DNA of 64,000 nt from Halomontanus rarus (GTDB lineage: Archaea; Halobacteriota; Halobacteria; Halobacteriales; Natrialbaceae), in NCBI RefSeq assembly GCF_029338335.1, contig NZ_CP119796.1; one strand, given 5' to 3'. Under the pieces are notes generated by a model. It searched no databases. It was not told the DNA's origin and saw only the letters and a program-made list of their open reading frames with translations. Below are positions 25,647 through 34,766 of this stretch, in pieces (within the stretch, counting starts at the first letter, position 1; each line of letters starts with the position of its first letter). The position numbers and the translations under genes were made by a program.

Positions 25647-27067
25647 AGAATCCGTTCACACTCACGCTCGACATGCAGCGGCAGGCCTGGGAGGGCGCCG
25701 CCGAACTGACCGATAACCTGGGCGTCGCTCCCGACCGGACCGAGACGCTCGAGAACGTCGAGGTGGGCCAGACGCCCAGCGAGACGGTCTACGAGGAGAA
25801 CAAACTCCACCTCAAACACTACGAGGCTCGCACGGAAGAGCAACACGACGTCCCGATCCTCGTCGTCTACGCGCTGATCAACAAGCCGTACATCCTCGAC
25901 CTCCAGCCCGACCGCTCGGTCGTCCGGACCTTGCTCGAGGCCGGCTTCGACGTCTACCTGATCGACTGGGGCGAGCCCTCCGCGCTCGACCGGTCGCTGA
26001 CGCTCGACGACTACGTCACCCGCTACATCGACAACTGCGTGGACGTCGTCCGCGAGCGATCCGGACAGGACTCGATCAACCTGTTGGGTTACTGCATGGG
26101 CGGGACGATGGCGTCGATGTACGCCGCACTCTTCCCCGAGAAGGTCCGCAACCTCGGCCTGATGGCCGCCGGCCTCTGCTTTACCGGTGAGGGCGGCGTC
26201 CTCGAGCTTTGGGGTGCCGAAGAGCACTACGACCCCGAGCGAGTGACCGACACTTTCGGGAACGTCCCCGCGGACTTCCTCGACGTCGGATTCGCGCTGA
26301 TGGACCCCGTCGCGAACAACGTCACGAAGTACGTTCGGTTCTACGACAACATGGACGACGAGGACTTCGTCGAGAACTTCGCGCGGATGGAACGCTGGCT
26401 CGCCGAAGGGATCGACGTCGCCGGCGCGACCTACGATCAGTTCATCGGCGACATCTACCAGGACAACAAGCTCGTCGAGAACGAACTCTACCTCGACGGC
26501 AAACACGTCGACCTCGAGAACGTCGACATGCCCGTCCTCCAGATCGTCGCCGAGTACGACCACCTCATCCCGCCGGAGGCGTCGAAGCCGTTCAACGACG
26601 CGATTCCGTCGGCGGACACCGAGATCCTCGAGTTCGCGACCGGTCACATCGGCATGTCCGTCTCCTCGCGGAGCCACGCCGAACTCTGGCCGGAAGTCTG
26701 TGAGTGGTTCGAAGAGCGCTCGCAAGTCGACGTCGCGGCGGAGCCGGAGACGCCCGAGGCGGACGAAGACGAACCTGACGCCGCACTCGCCGAGGACGTC
26801 GAGGGCGAGTCCGGTTCCGAATCCGAAGCCCAGGGGATCGAGCCCGACGTCGACCCGGACGCGAACTCGACCGACGTCGGCCAGATCGAAGGTGACGACC
26901 TGACCGAACTCTCGGGCGTCGGCAGCGCCTACGCTGAGTCCCTTCACGACGCCGGCATCGGTACCTTCGCCGATCTCGCGGACGCCGACCCCGCAGAACT
27001 CGCCGTCGAGACCGACATCTCGCCCAGTCTGCTCGAGGACTGGATCGAGCAGGCGAGCGAGCGCTGA
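25643..27067 (+). CDS. phaC: PhaC, class III PHA synthase with C-terminal HhH domain
   Basis: PhaC polymerises (R)-3-hydroxyacyl-CoA to polyhydroxyalkanoate. The alpha/beta-hydrolase core spans about 50-365. Lipase-like box GYCMGG has the nucleophile Cys151, with Asp306 (AEYDHLIPP) and His335 (TGHIGMS) completing the triad. An acidic linker (366-415) leads to a helix-hairpin-helix-like module (417-474, LTELSGVGSAYAESLHDAGI). The total of 474 residues exceeds bacterial class III PhaC (about 355). The core is certain; the role of the tail is not known. Confidence 0.95.
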   Translation: MKNPFTLTLDMQRQAWEGAAELTDNLGVAPDRTETLENVEVGQTPSETVYEENKLHLKHYEARTEEQHDVPILVVYALINKPYILDLQPDRSVVRTLLEAGFDVYLIDWGEPSALDRSLTLDDYVTRYIDNCVDVVRERSGQDSINLLGYCMGGTMASMYAALFPEKVRNLGLMAAGLCFTGEGGVLELWGAEEHYDPERVTDTFGNVPADFLDVGFALMDPVANNVTKYVRFYDNMDDEDFVENFARMERWLAEGIDVAGATYDQFIGDIYQDNKLVENELYLDGKHVDLENVDMPVLQIVAEYDHLIPPEASKPFNDAIPSADTEILEFATGHIGMSVSSRSHAELWPEVCEWFEERSQVDVAAEPETPEADEDEPDAALAEDVEGESGSESEAQGIEPDVDPDANSTDVGQIEGDDLTELSGVGSAYAESLHDAGIGTFADLADADPAELAVETDISPSLLEDWIEQASER

Positions 27068-27151
27068 CCACACCTAATTTCTCTCGGACCGGATCACGTT
27101 GTAGACGACGGACTCGAGTGAGACGGCAGATCCGAAACCGGTGATTTACAT

Positions 27152-27565
27152 TCACCCGGCTGATGTATAGACGGACAGCCTCGAGCGATACAGCGCGAGG
27201 TACGTCAGTGGAAGGACGACGATCGCTGCCAGAGGAAACGTAGAGAGCATCGTGAACGGATCCGGCGGTGTGAGCGCTGCGGTGACGATGACCGCGATCC
27301 CGGTCCCGACGCCGATCGTTCCCGCGACCCGCTCACGGCGGGTCGGCGGTGACCGCCGTGGGAGAAACCGACGATGCTGATAGTACGCGTACAGCGGGAG
27401 GACGAGCGGAGCGGCGACGACGACAGCGAACGCCCAGCTCGCGCCGCTTTCCTCGCGTGCGTTCGCGTCCGAAGCGATCGCGTAAGCGAGACAGACCATC
27501 GAGAAGACGACGAACGAAACGACGAGCGGAAAGACGACCTCGGGAGTACCGATACCCGAACTCAT
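27152..27565 (-). CDS. Four-helix membrane protein, unknown function
   Basis: The 137-residue protein has four hydrophobic helices (about 10-32, 43-62, 84-101, 107-127) with a short Arg-rich loop (RRFLPRRSPPTRRERVAG) between the second and third. I do not recognise the family. It interrupts the pha cluster on the opposite strand between phaC and phaB, so it is probably not part of that operon. Confidence 0.65.
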   Translation of the reverse strand: MSSGIGTPEVVFPLVVSFVVFSMVCLAYAIASDANAREESGASWAFAVVVAAPLVLPLYAYYQHRRFLPRRSPPTRRERVAGTIGVGTGIAVIVTAALTPPDPFTMLSTFPLAAIVVLPLTYLALYRSRLSVYTSAG

Positions 27566-27729
27566 ACCGACACCAACATTCTGACGCTAAATAGTCGTAC
27601 GTATCTCTCTATCGGCTGGAAATTAGGGGGAGAGTACACGGGCCCGTCGCAGAGCGGGTGAACGGTAAACTCGTTTCCGTTCGGTCACAGGTCGTTATTT
27701 ACCGTTTCCCGTGGAACGTTCAGAGAAAT

Positions 27730-28473
27730 ATGTCCATGGAGGGGCGAACCTGCGTCGTCACCGGCTCGGCACGGGGCATCGGTCGCGGCATCGCCGAACA
27801 CCTCGGAGAAGAGGGAGCGAACGTCGTCATCAACTATCGGTCCTCGGAGGGCGCTGCCCACGACGCGATCGCGGCGATCGAGGCGGCCGGCGGCGAGGCG
27901 GTCGCCGCTCGGGCCGACGTCACCGACCGCGACGAGGTCGAGGCCATGCGCGACCTCAGTCACGAGGCGTTCGGACCCGTCGACGTTCTGGTGAACAACG
28001 CCGGGCTGACGGCGGACACCCAGTTCGCCGAGATGAGTCGCGACGAGTGGGACCGCGTGATGGACGTCAATCTCGGGGGGATGTTCAACTGCACACAGAC
28101 GTTCTACGACGACATCTGGAACGCCGACGAGGGTCGCCTGATCAACATCTCGAGCGTCGTCGGCAAGCAAGGCAACTTCGGGCAGGCCAACTACGCCGCC
28201 GCCAAGAGCGGCATGTTCGGCTTCACCCGCACCATCGCCCTCGAACTCGCGCAAGGTGGCTCGACCGCCAACTGCGTCGCGCCCGGCTTTACGAAGACGG
28301 ACATGCTCGAGACCGTCCCGGACCACGTCTTAGAGCGGATCATCTCGGGGATTCCACTCGAGCGACTGGCCGAAGTCGAGGACGTCGCCGCGGTGGTCCG
28401 CTTTCTCGCCAGCGAAGACTCCTCGTACGTGACCGGCGAGGTCATCGATGTCAACGGCGGGATGGACCTCTGA
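27730..28473 (+). CDS. phaB: PhaB-type acetoacetyl-CoA reductase (SDR)
   Basis: PhaB reduces acetoacetyl-CoA to (R)-3-hydroxybutyryl-CoA for PHA synthesis. The 247-residue protein is a classical SDR with TGSARGIGRG (nucleotide site), NNAG, Ser in INISSVVGKQG, and YAAAK (Tyr/Lys). ATG 27730 follows a TTATTTACC box by about 30 bp; an ATG six bases later is equally possible. FabG-type 3-oxoacyl reductase is the alternative. Proximity to phaEC favours PhaB. Confidence 0.85.
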   Translation: MSMEGRTCVVTGSARGIGRGIAEHLGEEGANVVINYRSSEGAAHDAIAAIEAAGGEAVAARADVTDRDEVEAMRDLSHEAFGPVDVLVNNAGLTADTQFAEMSRDEWDRVMDVNLGGMFNCTQTFYDDIWNADEGRLINISSVVGKQGNFGQANYAAAKSGMFGFTRTIALELAQGGSTANCVAPGFTKTDMLETVPDHVLERIISGIPLERLAEVEDVAAVVRFLASEDSSYVTGEVIDVNGGMDL

Positions 28474-28500
28474 GACGGTCACACGATAGCGCCCGAACGT

Positions 28501-29088
28501 TCAGTCGGACGGACCGGACCGCTCCGCCAGCTCCTTTCGCTTCTCGAGCACCCGCACGTTCTCGATTCGGGTCGACGGGTATCCCCCGTCGGCGTCCTTC
28601 TCGATCGCCTTCACCATGTCCCAGACGACGTTGAGTCCCGTCGTGACGCCCTCGAGAGCCTCCATCTCGCAGCCGGTCTTTCCGGTGGTCTCGACGGCGA
28701 CCTCGCACTCGACGCGGTCCTCGGCGAGGACGAAGTCGGTGTCCACGTTGGTGATCGGGATCTGGTGGCACATCGGGATCGTCTCCCAGGTGTGTTTGAC
28801 CGCCTGAATCGCGCCGATCCGCGCGGTCGCGAGCACGTCGCCCTTACCGACCTCGTCGTCGCGGATCGCGGCGACCGTCTCGGGACGGAGCCGAATCTCG
28901 CCGGCGGCGACGGCCCGCCGCTCGCTGTCGGGTTTCGCGCCGACGTCGACCATCTGCACGTCGCCCTCTGCCGTGGTGTGCGTGAGGTCGTCAGCGCCGG
29001 CCTCGACTTCTCTATTCGTTCCACTTCCGCTCTCTTCGCGCGTCCCGCCCTCTCGACTCGCGCCACTCGAATCCTTTTGATCAGTCAT
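28501..29088 (-). CDS. moaC: MoaC, cyclic pyranopterin monophosphate synthase
   Basis: MoaC performs the second half of the first step of molybdenum cofactor synthesis. The 195-residue protein has a polar halophilic N-terminus (1-40), then MVDVGAKPDSERRAVA, IPMCHQIPIT and KTGCEMEALEGVTTG, all conserved. It overlaps the end of nnr by eight bases, so it is the second gene of a two-gene operon. Confidence 0.95.
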   Translation of the reverse strand: MTDQKDSSGASREGGTREESGSGTNREVEAGADDLTHTTAEGDVQMVDVGAKPDSERRAVAAGEIRLRPETVAAIRDDEVGKGDVLATARIGAIQAVKHTWETIPMCHQIPITNVDTDFVLAEDRVECEVAVETTGKTGCEMEALEGVTTGLNVVWDMVKAIEKDADGGYPSTRIENVRVLEKRKELAERSGPSD

Positions 29089-30544
29089 CGCCGCTACCCC
29101 GCTCTCGCTCGCCGGCGTCGCCCCACAGCACCCTCGGAATAGCCTCGAGCATATCCGACGCGTAGATCCCGAGCCCGCTCTCGTGACCCTGCCGATCCGC
29201 GACGAGCTCGCCTGCCCGGCCGTTGACGTAGGCCGCCGCCGCCGCGGCCTCGAACGGCTCGACGTGCTCGAGCAGTCCCGCCGAAATACCCGCGAGCAGG
29301 TCGCCGGTTCCGCCGACGGCCATCCCCGGATTCCCGACGCAGGCGACGAGCGTCCGGTCCCCGTCGGAGACCACGTCGTCGACGCCCTTCGCGAGGACGA
29401 CGTAGCCGAGGTCCGCGGCGAAGGCTTCGATCTCGTCGGTCGACGCTCGCAGATCCTCGATCTCCGGCCCGCCCATCGCCGCGAGCTCCTTCCGGTTTGG
29501 TGTACAGATCAGCGTCGCCTCGGTGTCGATCTCGGGCACGATCGGCAGCGCGTCGGCGTCGACGACGGCGGGGCCGGTGTAGGATTCGAGGAACTGGCGG
29601 GCGGCCTCGAGGGTCTCGTCGGCGTTGCCCAGTCCCGGCCCCAGAATCACGACGTCGTCGTAGCCCTCCGCCGTATCGACGAGGTCGTCGACCTGATCCG
29701 GCGTCAGTCGGTCGCCCTCGTAGGGCTGGACGATGAGGTCCTCCGCGTACCCCTGTATCTTGCCCGCAACCGCGTTCGGCGCGGCGACGAACGAGAGTTC
29801 CATCCCCGAACGCAGCGCGGCCTGTGCGGCCAGCGCGGGTGCGCCCGTGTAGGGGCCGCCGCCGACGACGAACGCCCGACCCTCGCGTTCGCTCGGTCGG
29901 GCGAGGTCGAGGTCGCCCGGGCCGACGAACCGCTCTGCGGCGGCCGGGATGCCGATGTCCGCGACCGTCACGTCGGCCGCCAGTTCCTCGAGGCCCGGTT
30001 TCGTGTCGTGGAAGGTGACGACGTGGTCGGCCTCGACGCCGTCGTCCGCGTGTTCGCCGTCCTCGGCGTCGAACCCGGAGGGGACGTCGACGGCGACGAC
30101 GGTCGCGTCCGCGTCGTCGATCGTCTCGGCCGCGGTTGCCGCGGGCTCTCGAAGCGAACCCGAGATGCCGGTTCCGAGCATCGCGTCGACGATCACGTCG
30201 CACTCCGGAAGGTCGAACTCGCTCGAGTCCGTGACCTCCCGCGTCTCGTAGTCGGCCTGCTGGAGCGCCTCCCAGTTCTCCCGGGCGATCCGGGTGCCGA
30301 TCGCGTCAGATCGACCGAGCAAGAGCGTGGTGACGTCGTAGTCGTCCAAGAACCGGACCGTCACGAACGCGTCCCCGCCGTTGTTACCGCGTCCGGCGAC
30401 GACGACGACCCGAGACCCGGGCTCGGCGACCTCGCGGACGACGCGGGCGACGGCGTGTCCGCTCGATTCCATCAGTTGCTTGCGCGGGACGCCGAGCGCC
30501 GACGCGTTCTCGTCGACGGCGGCCATCCGCTCGCCTGTGATCAT
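29081..30544 (-). CDS. nnr: Bifunctional NAD(P)H-hydrate repair enzyme (epimerase and dehydratase)
   Basis: This enzyme repairs hydrated NAD(P)H. The N-terminal epimerase (YjeF_N, about 1-210) has VVVVAGRGNNGGDAFV. The C-terminal ADP/ATP-dependent dehydratase (about 215-470) has VVILGPGLGN, LICTPNRKE and NPGMAVGGTGDLLAG. The 487-residue length is normal for the fusion. ATG 30544 (MITGERM) is the typical start. moaC overlaps its 3' end. Confidence 0.95.
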   Translation of the reverse strand: MITGERMAAVDENASALGVPRKQLMESSGHAVARVVREVAEPGSRVVVVAGRGNNGGDAFVTVRFLDDYDVTTLLLGRSDAIGTRIARENWEALQQADYETREVTDSSEFDLPECDVIVDAMLGTGISGSLREPAATAAETIDDADATVVAVDVPSGFDAEDGEHADDGVEADHVVTFHDTKPGLEELAADVTVADIGIPAAAERFVGPGDLDLARPSEREGRAFVVGGGPYTGAPALAAQAALRSGMELSFVAAPNAVAGKIQGYAEDLIVQPYEGDRLTPDQVDDLVDTAEGYDDVVILGPGLGNADETLEAARQFLESYTGPAVVDADALPIVPEIDTEATLICTPNRKELAAMGGPEIEDLRASTDEIEAFAADLGYVVLAKGVDDVVSDGDRTLVACVGNPGMAVGGTGDLLAGISAGLLEHVEPFEAAAAAAYVNGRAGELVADRQGHESGLGIYASDMLEAIPRVLWGDAGERERGSGDD

Positions 30545-30618
30545 ACGGGGCCGTTCCACGGGAACCCCGTTGAAGATTGCGACGACAGGCTCAGGTGGGT
30601 GCCGGCCCTCCCTCCGCT

Positions 30619-31200
30619 GTGAACGTCTTCTGGCTCGACGAAGACCCCCGACTGGCCGCTCGCTACCACTGCGACCAGCACGTCAACAAGCTGCTGCTCG
30701 AGGCCGCGCAGGTGCTGTGTACGGCCGCTCGAGCCAACGGCCTCGAGGCCGAGTTTCTGTACCAGCCGACCCACACCAGTCACCCCGTGACGAGGTGGGC
30801 CGCCGAGTCGCGGGCGAACTGGCTGCGACTCAAAGAACACGCCGAGGCGCTCAACGCGGAGTTCGTCGACCGTTACGAGAAGGACGAGGCCCACGCCAGC
30901 TGGCGGGTGATCGAGCGGATCGATCCCGACGAGATCGACTTTCCCTCGAGCGAGCCGACGCCGCGACCCCAGACGATGCCCGAGGAGTATCGCCGTCCGG
31001 ACGACGTCGTCGGCGCCTACCGTGCCTACTACGCTGGTGAGAAAGCGGCGTGGGCCGAGTGGGCTCACACCGAAGAACCGCCGTGGCTCGCCGAGTACGT
31101 GGCGGAACTCGAGGCGGCGGACTCGGATATGGATTCGGATTCGGATTCGAACGGCGACGACTCGCTCGCGCCGACGACGGACGAAAACGGCGACGACTAA
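30619..31200 (+). CDS. Conserved protein with YHCDQHVNK motif, function unknown
   Basis: The 193-residue protein begins VNVFWLDEDPRLAARYHCDQHV and contains PTHTSHPVTRWAAES, a pattern I associate with a widespread uncharacterised family, also found in phages, that starts with a YHCDKHV motif. Clustered His/Cys/Asp residues (14-20, near 58-61) suggest a metal or catalytic centre. The tail (about 170-193) is an Asp/Ser repeat encoded by GATTCG-type hexamers. GTG 30619 is the start. No function is claimed. Confidence 0.6.
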   Translation: MNVFWLDEDPRLAARYHCDQHVNKLLLEAAQVLCTAARANGLEAEFLYQPTHTSHPVTRWAAESRANWLRLKEHAEALNAEFVDRYEKDEAHASWRVIERIDPDEIDFPSSEPTPRPQTMPEEYRRPDDVVGAYRAYYAGEKAAWAEWAHTEEPPWLAEYVAELEAADSDMDSDSDSNGDDSLAPTTDENGDD

Positions 31201-31221
31201 GCCGCTCGAGCGTTCGAACCC

Positions 31222-31509
31222 TCAATACCGGATCTCGAACCCGTCTTCGCCCTGCGGGTCCTCGTACTCGACGTCGACGCTCTCGACGTCGGCGGCCGGG
31301 CTCCCCTCGTGACACCACTCGACCATCGATTCGACTGCATTCTCGGGTCCCTCGAAGACCGCTTCGACCCGTCCGTCCTCGAGGTTCTTCACCCAGCCGT
31401 CGACGCCGTGCTCGCCGGCCGTGTCGCGGGTCGTCGCGCGGTAGAAGACGCCCTGTACCGTTCCCGAGACGAACACGTGTGCTCGCGTACGATCGGTCGA
31501 TTTCGTCAT
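31222..31509 (-). CDS. acyP: Acylphosphatase
   Basis: Acylphosphatase hydrolyses carboxyl-phosphate bonds. The 95-residue protein has VFVSGTVQGVFYRATTRDTAGEHG with the catalytic Arg24, and DGWVKNLEDGRVEAVFEG with the Asn42. This is an intact, full-length family member. The ATG at 31509 gives the usual length; the longer frame upstream is not conserved-looking. Confidence 0.95.
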   Translation of the reverse strand: MTKSTDRTRAHVFVSGTVQGVFYRATTRDTAGEHGVDGWVKNLEDGRVEAVFEGPENAVESMVEWCHEGSPAADVESVDVEYEDPQGEDGFEIRY

Positions 31510-31693
31510 ACGCGAGTTCTCACCCGGAGACCACAAAAAGGCGGCTTCTCCGCGTCGGTGGTCGGCCTTCGCCGTTCGAGACCCGCCGCTCGATGCTCGG
31601 CTCGCTCGAGCGGGGACCGGATCCGAAAAACGAGCACCGCGACCGACGAAATCGACAGGGAAACGGTGCTCGAGGCCCTTCATCGGATATCCC

Positions 31694-32692
31694 GTGACGG
31701 TCAGACACCACGACGGCATCCACTTCGAAATCGAGGGCGGCACGCGGATCGTCGCCGACGCCAGAAGCGCGGTCGGCGACACCAATATCGTGAGCCACGC
31801 CCACGCCGACCACACCTTCCGCACGGTACCCGAGACGGTCGTCTGTTCGCCCGAAACGGCCGCCATCGCCGAGGCGCGAACCGGAACCGGTTTCGAGTTC
31901 GTCGACTCGACGCCGAGGATCGACCTGGTTCCCGCCGGCCACGTCGTCGGCTCGAGCGCGGCGCTCATCGACGGCGCGAACGGCCGCCGCTACTGCTACA
32001 CCGGGGATTTTTCGATCCGCGATCGGTGTTTCCTCGAAGGGTTCGACCCGCACGCGGTCGACGCGGACGTGCTGGTGATGGAGACGACCTACGGCCTCCC
32101 GAAGTACCGATTCCCGCCGCAGGAGGCCCTCGAGTCCGAGGTTCGCGACTGGATCCGAGACAACGGCGATCGACCGCTCGTGCTCTTCGGCTACTCGCTG
32201 GGCCGCGCCCAGAAGCTCCAGTGGCTGGCCCGCGAGGCGACCGAGCGGGAGGTGCTGGTCTCCGGGTCGATCCGGGACGTCAACCGAGCGATCGAGTCGG
32301 CGACGGACCTCTCGTTTCCGGCTCGCGAGTTCGACGCCGAAGAGGGCGACCTCGAGAACCTGACCGACGAGCTCCTCGTCGTCCCGTCGAACCAGTCGCG
32401 AGCAGACTGGATCGACCGGCTGGTCGAGCGAACCGACGCGCTCAAAGCCGGCTTCTCGGGGTGGGCCGTCGACGACTCCTTTCGCTACCGAGGCGGCTAC
32501 GACGTCACCTTCCCGCTGACCGACCACTGCGACTTCGACGAACTCCTCGAGACCGTCCGTGCGATCGATCCCGACCGGGTGTACACCACCCACGGCTCCG
32601 ACGAGGCGTTCGCGGACCTCCTCGAGACCGAGTACGGGTACCGGGCGCGGCCGCTGAAGCGCGACCAGACGACGCTCGATGAGTTCTGTTGA
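31694..32692 (+). CDS. Metallo-beta-lactamase/beta-CASP-like exonuclease, RNA processing type
   Basis: The 332-residue protein has the MBL zinc motif HAHADH (35-40), GHVVGSSAALI, YTGDFSIRDR, and a C-terminal DHCDFDELLETV plus VYTTHG. It resembles the COG1236 family of CPSF73-related nucleases implicated in RNA 3'-end processing, but it is short and has no KH domain. An artemis/SNM1-like DNA nuclease is an alternative. The start is GTG 31694. Confidence 0.82.
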   Translation: MTVRHHDGIHFEIEGGTRIVADARSAVGDTNIVSHAHADHTFRTVPETVVCSPETAAIAEARTGTGFEFVDSTPRIDLVPAGHVVGSSAALIDGANGRRYCYTGDFSIRDRCFLEGFDPHAVDADVLVMETTYGLPKYRFPPQEALESEVRDWIRDNGDRPLVLFGYSLGRAQKLQWLAREATEREVLVSGSIRDVNRAIESATDLSFPAREFDAEEGDLENLTDELLVVPSNQSRADWIDRLVERTDALKAGFSGWAVDDSFRYRGGYDVTFPLTDHCDFDELLETVRAIDPDRVYTTHGSDEAFADLLETEYGYRARPLKRDQTTLDEFC

Positions 32693-32835
32693 GTTCGATC
32701 GATCGGAGACGAGGGTACGGAAGTGAGGACGGGAACCACGACCGACTATAGTGCAGACACTTGATTCACGCGAACACCACCCTAACCGCCGAAACCGACC
32801 CGTTATGCCGGCGGAACGTGATAGTAACACGCGAG

Positions 32836-33111
32836 ATGGGCATCATCGAGCGCTTCGAAGACGAGTACGTCGACGTCTCGAGCGGCCGCGCCACGCTGCG
32901 CGAACTCCTCGAGTTGGCCGTCGGTGCGATCGTTTTCGTCGTCGTCGCGGCGGGGTTGACGGACTTTCTGCTCGGGCGGACGGAGGCGTACGCCGTCGCC
33001 GGTATCCTCGTCGTGATCTTCGTCGTGACGCTGATTTCGCAGGCCTACTGGGCGGTAACCGGGCGAGCCGACTACGAGAACGAAGACGGCGACGAGTCTC
33101 GAGAATCGTGA
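32836..33111 (+). CDS. Small two-helix membrane protein
   Basis: The 91-residue protein has an amphipathic N-terminus (MGIIERFEDEYVDVSSGRATLRELLE), two hydrophobic helices (about 27-45 and 50-74) and an acidic tail. I do not recognise the family. Codon bias is typical of real haloarchaeal genes. Confidence 0.6.
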   Translation: MGIIERFEDEYVDVSSGRATLRELLELAVGAIVFVVVAAGLTDFLLGRTEAYAVAGILVVIFVVTLISQAYWAVTGRADYENEDGDESRES

Positions 33112-33708
33112 CCGGGGAGGGAACGACGCCGGTCGTGTGACGGATTCATCCCGCGACTAAGGTCGTAGACGAACTCCCGTGGGCTGTAGTACCATCCCCG
33201 ATAACCATGTATTATGTCCGATATTTATTATGCTTATTGAAGGTGCCTATGTCGATATTGACTCCTTCGACAGTTTGATAATTATGTATAGCTAGACAGA
33301 AACTGCCTTGGGTCGAATCGCGTGACATCGATACCGGCTTTCAAGGCACTGGCTGAACCCGTCGAGCCGACCCTGTGGTCGAATCGCGTGACATCGATGT
33401 CGGTTTGCAGGGTGCTAGGCTCGGTTCGGGGTCGTAGGGTCGGAGATCGTCTCCGAGCCCCCTACTTGTGCCTCATTCCTGTAGTAGTACCGTCTCTGCC
33501 GACTATGGCCTCCTCGCGTTCTGTTCCGTTCCGATGTTAGGACTGTGTCTTCGTTCTCCTCTCACGACGAGCGGTGACGGGCAATCTCGGCTTTCACCTC
33601 GAACTCGAGAGTCGGAGTCCCCCGTCGTCTGCGGTGGGGACGAACCGTGCCGGATGGCGGTCTCGCCGCCGGTTGCGAGTCGCTCGAACGACGTTGGTCC
33701 GCTCGACA
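33112..33708. other. 600-bp gene-free region with a direct repeat
   Basis: No convincing coding frame is seen. The left part (33190-33300) is AT-rich (TATTATGTCCGATATTTATTATGC). GGTCGAATCGCGTGACATCGAT occurs at 33311-33332 and again at 33377-33398. The right part is GC-rich and contains only Arg/Ser-rich chance frames. Confidence 0.45.
33311..33398 (+). repeat. 22-bp exact direct repeat, 66-bp period
   Basis: The 22 bases at 33311-33332 recur exactly at 33377-33398, and similarity continues for about 20 more bases (CCGGCTTTCAAGG versus TCGGTTTGCAGGG). It is not inside a gene and its function is unknown. Confidence 0.6.
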
Positions 33709-34605
33709 CTACGCGTCTCGTCCACCCGTTCGAAGGTGGTGGAACACGTACGTCTGGGCGTAGCCCGCGTACTGCCCGCCGAAACGCTCGCGGATAGCTC
33801 GAGACGTTCGCGCGTAGTTCCCCCGGTCACAGTCGGGGTAGTAGTCCTCGATCGCCGACTTGATCCAGGTGTCTAACGGAACGGCCTCGTCGAAGCCGAG
33901 TGCGAACAGGAGCACGCAGTCGGCGACTTTGTCGCCGACGCCGACGAATCTCGTGAGGTACTCGCGGGCCTCCTCGTAGGGGCGGTCGCGGGCCTCCTCG
34001 GGGTGGGCTTCGCCGCCGGCGACCATCTCCGCCGTGCGGACGACGTACGGGGCGCGATAGCCGAGTCCGAGGTCGCGAAGTTCGGCCTCGGTCGCGCTGG
34101 CGAGTTGCTCGGGTCGCGGGAAGGCGTGGTAGGTTTCGCCCTCGAAGGCGATCTCGTCGCCGTACTCGTGGGCCAGCGTCGACACCATATTGTGAATCCG
34201 CTTGACTCGCATCTGAGCCGAGCAAATAAAGGAGATCAGACAGCCGAACGCTGGATCCTCGACCAGCCGCATACCGCGATGGCAGTCGTAGGCCTCCCGG
34301 ACCAGCGACTCCTCGGGCGCGGCGGCGGCGATCGACTCGAGATCGTCGTCGAGCCTGAGGAGTCGGCGCACGTGTGAGTCGGCGTCGGTCGTCGACGTCC
34401 ACTCGAGTCGGCCGTCCCGCTGGCGGACGCGGAGAACGTCACCGGTGTCGGGAATCGTCGTGTGGTACCAAGCGTCGGGATTGCGCTCGCCCGTGTACAT
34501 CTTCCCGTCCTCGCGCTGCCAGAGGTACGTCTGGCCGCTCTCGAGGGTGAGATAGCAGTCCAGTCCGCCCGAGAGGTCGTCGATCGGAATCGCACCGGTT
34601 TCCAT
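33709..34605 (-). CDS. ogg: 8-oxoguanine DNA glycosylase, OGG1 type
   Basis: OGG removes 8-oxoguanine and nicks the DNA backbone. The 298-residue protein has the N-terminal beta domain (1-100) and an HhH-GPD domain. GVGDKVADCVLLFALG carries Lys226 (equivalent of human Lys249), and PLDTWIKSAI carries Asp245 (equivalent of Asp268). ATG 34605 is preferred: a GGCAAAAGCC box lies about 25-35 bp upstream. The longer in-frame N-terminus is Arg/Thr-rich and unlike the family. Confidence 0.94.
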   Translation of the reverse strand: METGAIPIDDLSGGLDCYLTLESGQTYLWQREDGKMYTGERNPDAWYHTTIPDTGDVLRVRQRDGRLEWTSTTDADSHVRRLLRLDDDLESIAAAAPEESLVREAYDCHRGMRLVEDPAFGCLISFICSAQMRVKRIHNMVSTLAHEYGDEIAFEGETYHAFPRPEQLASATEAELRDLGLGYRAPYVVRTAEMVAGGEAHPEEARDRPYEEAREYLTRFVGVGDKVADCVLLFALGFDEAVPLDTWIKSAIEDYYPDCDRGNYARTSRAIRERFGGQYAGYAQTYVFHHLRTGGRDA

Positions 34606-34766
34606 CGGTTCGGTCTGGCGGGAGCGCGGGCTTTTGCCTTTCGTTTGCTCGGTGCCGTCGGTTCCCGTGGCACGATTTCGGACGAACGACCGGTTTCGAA
34701 GCGTGAAATCGGCGTTCACCCGAGCCGGGGCGAACCTTCATACTGCAGGCGAGTGTACATTCGGCT

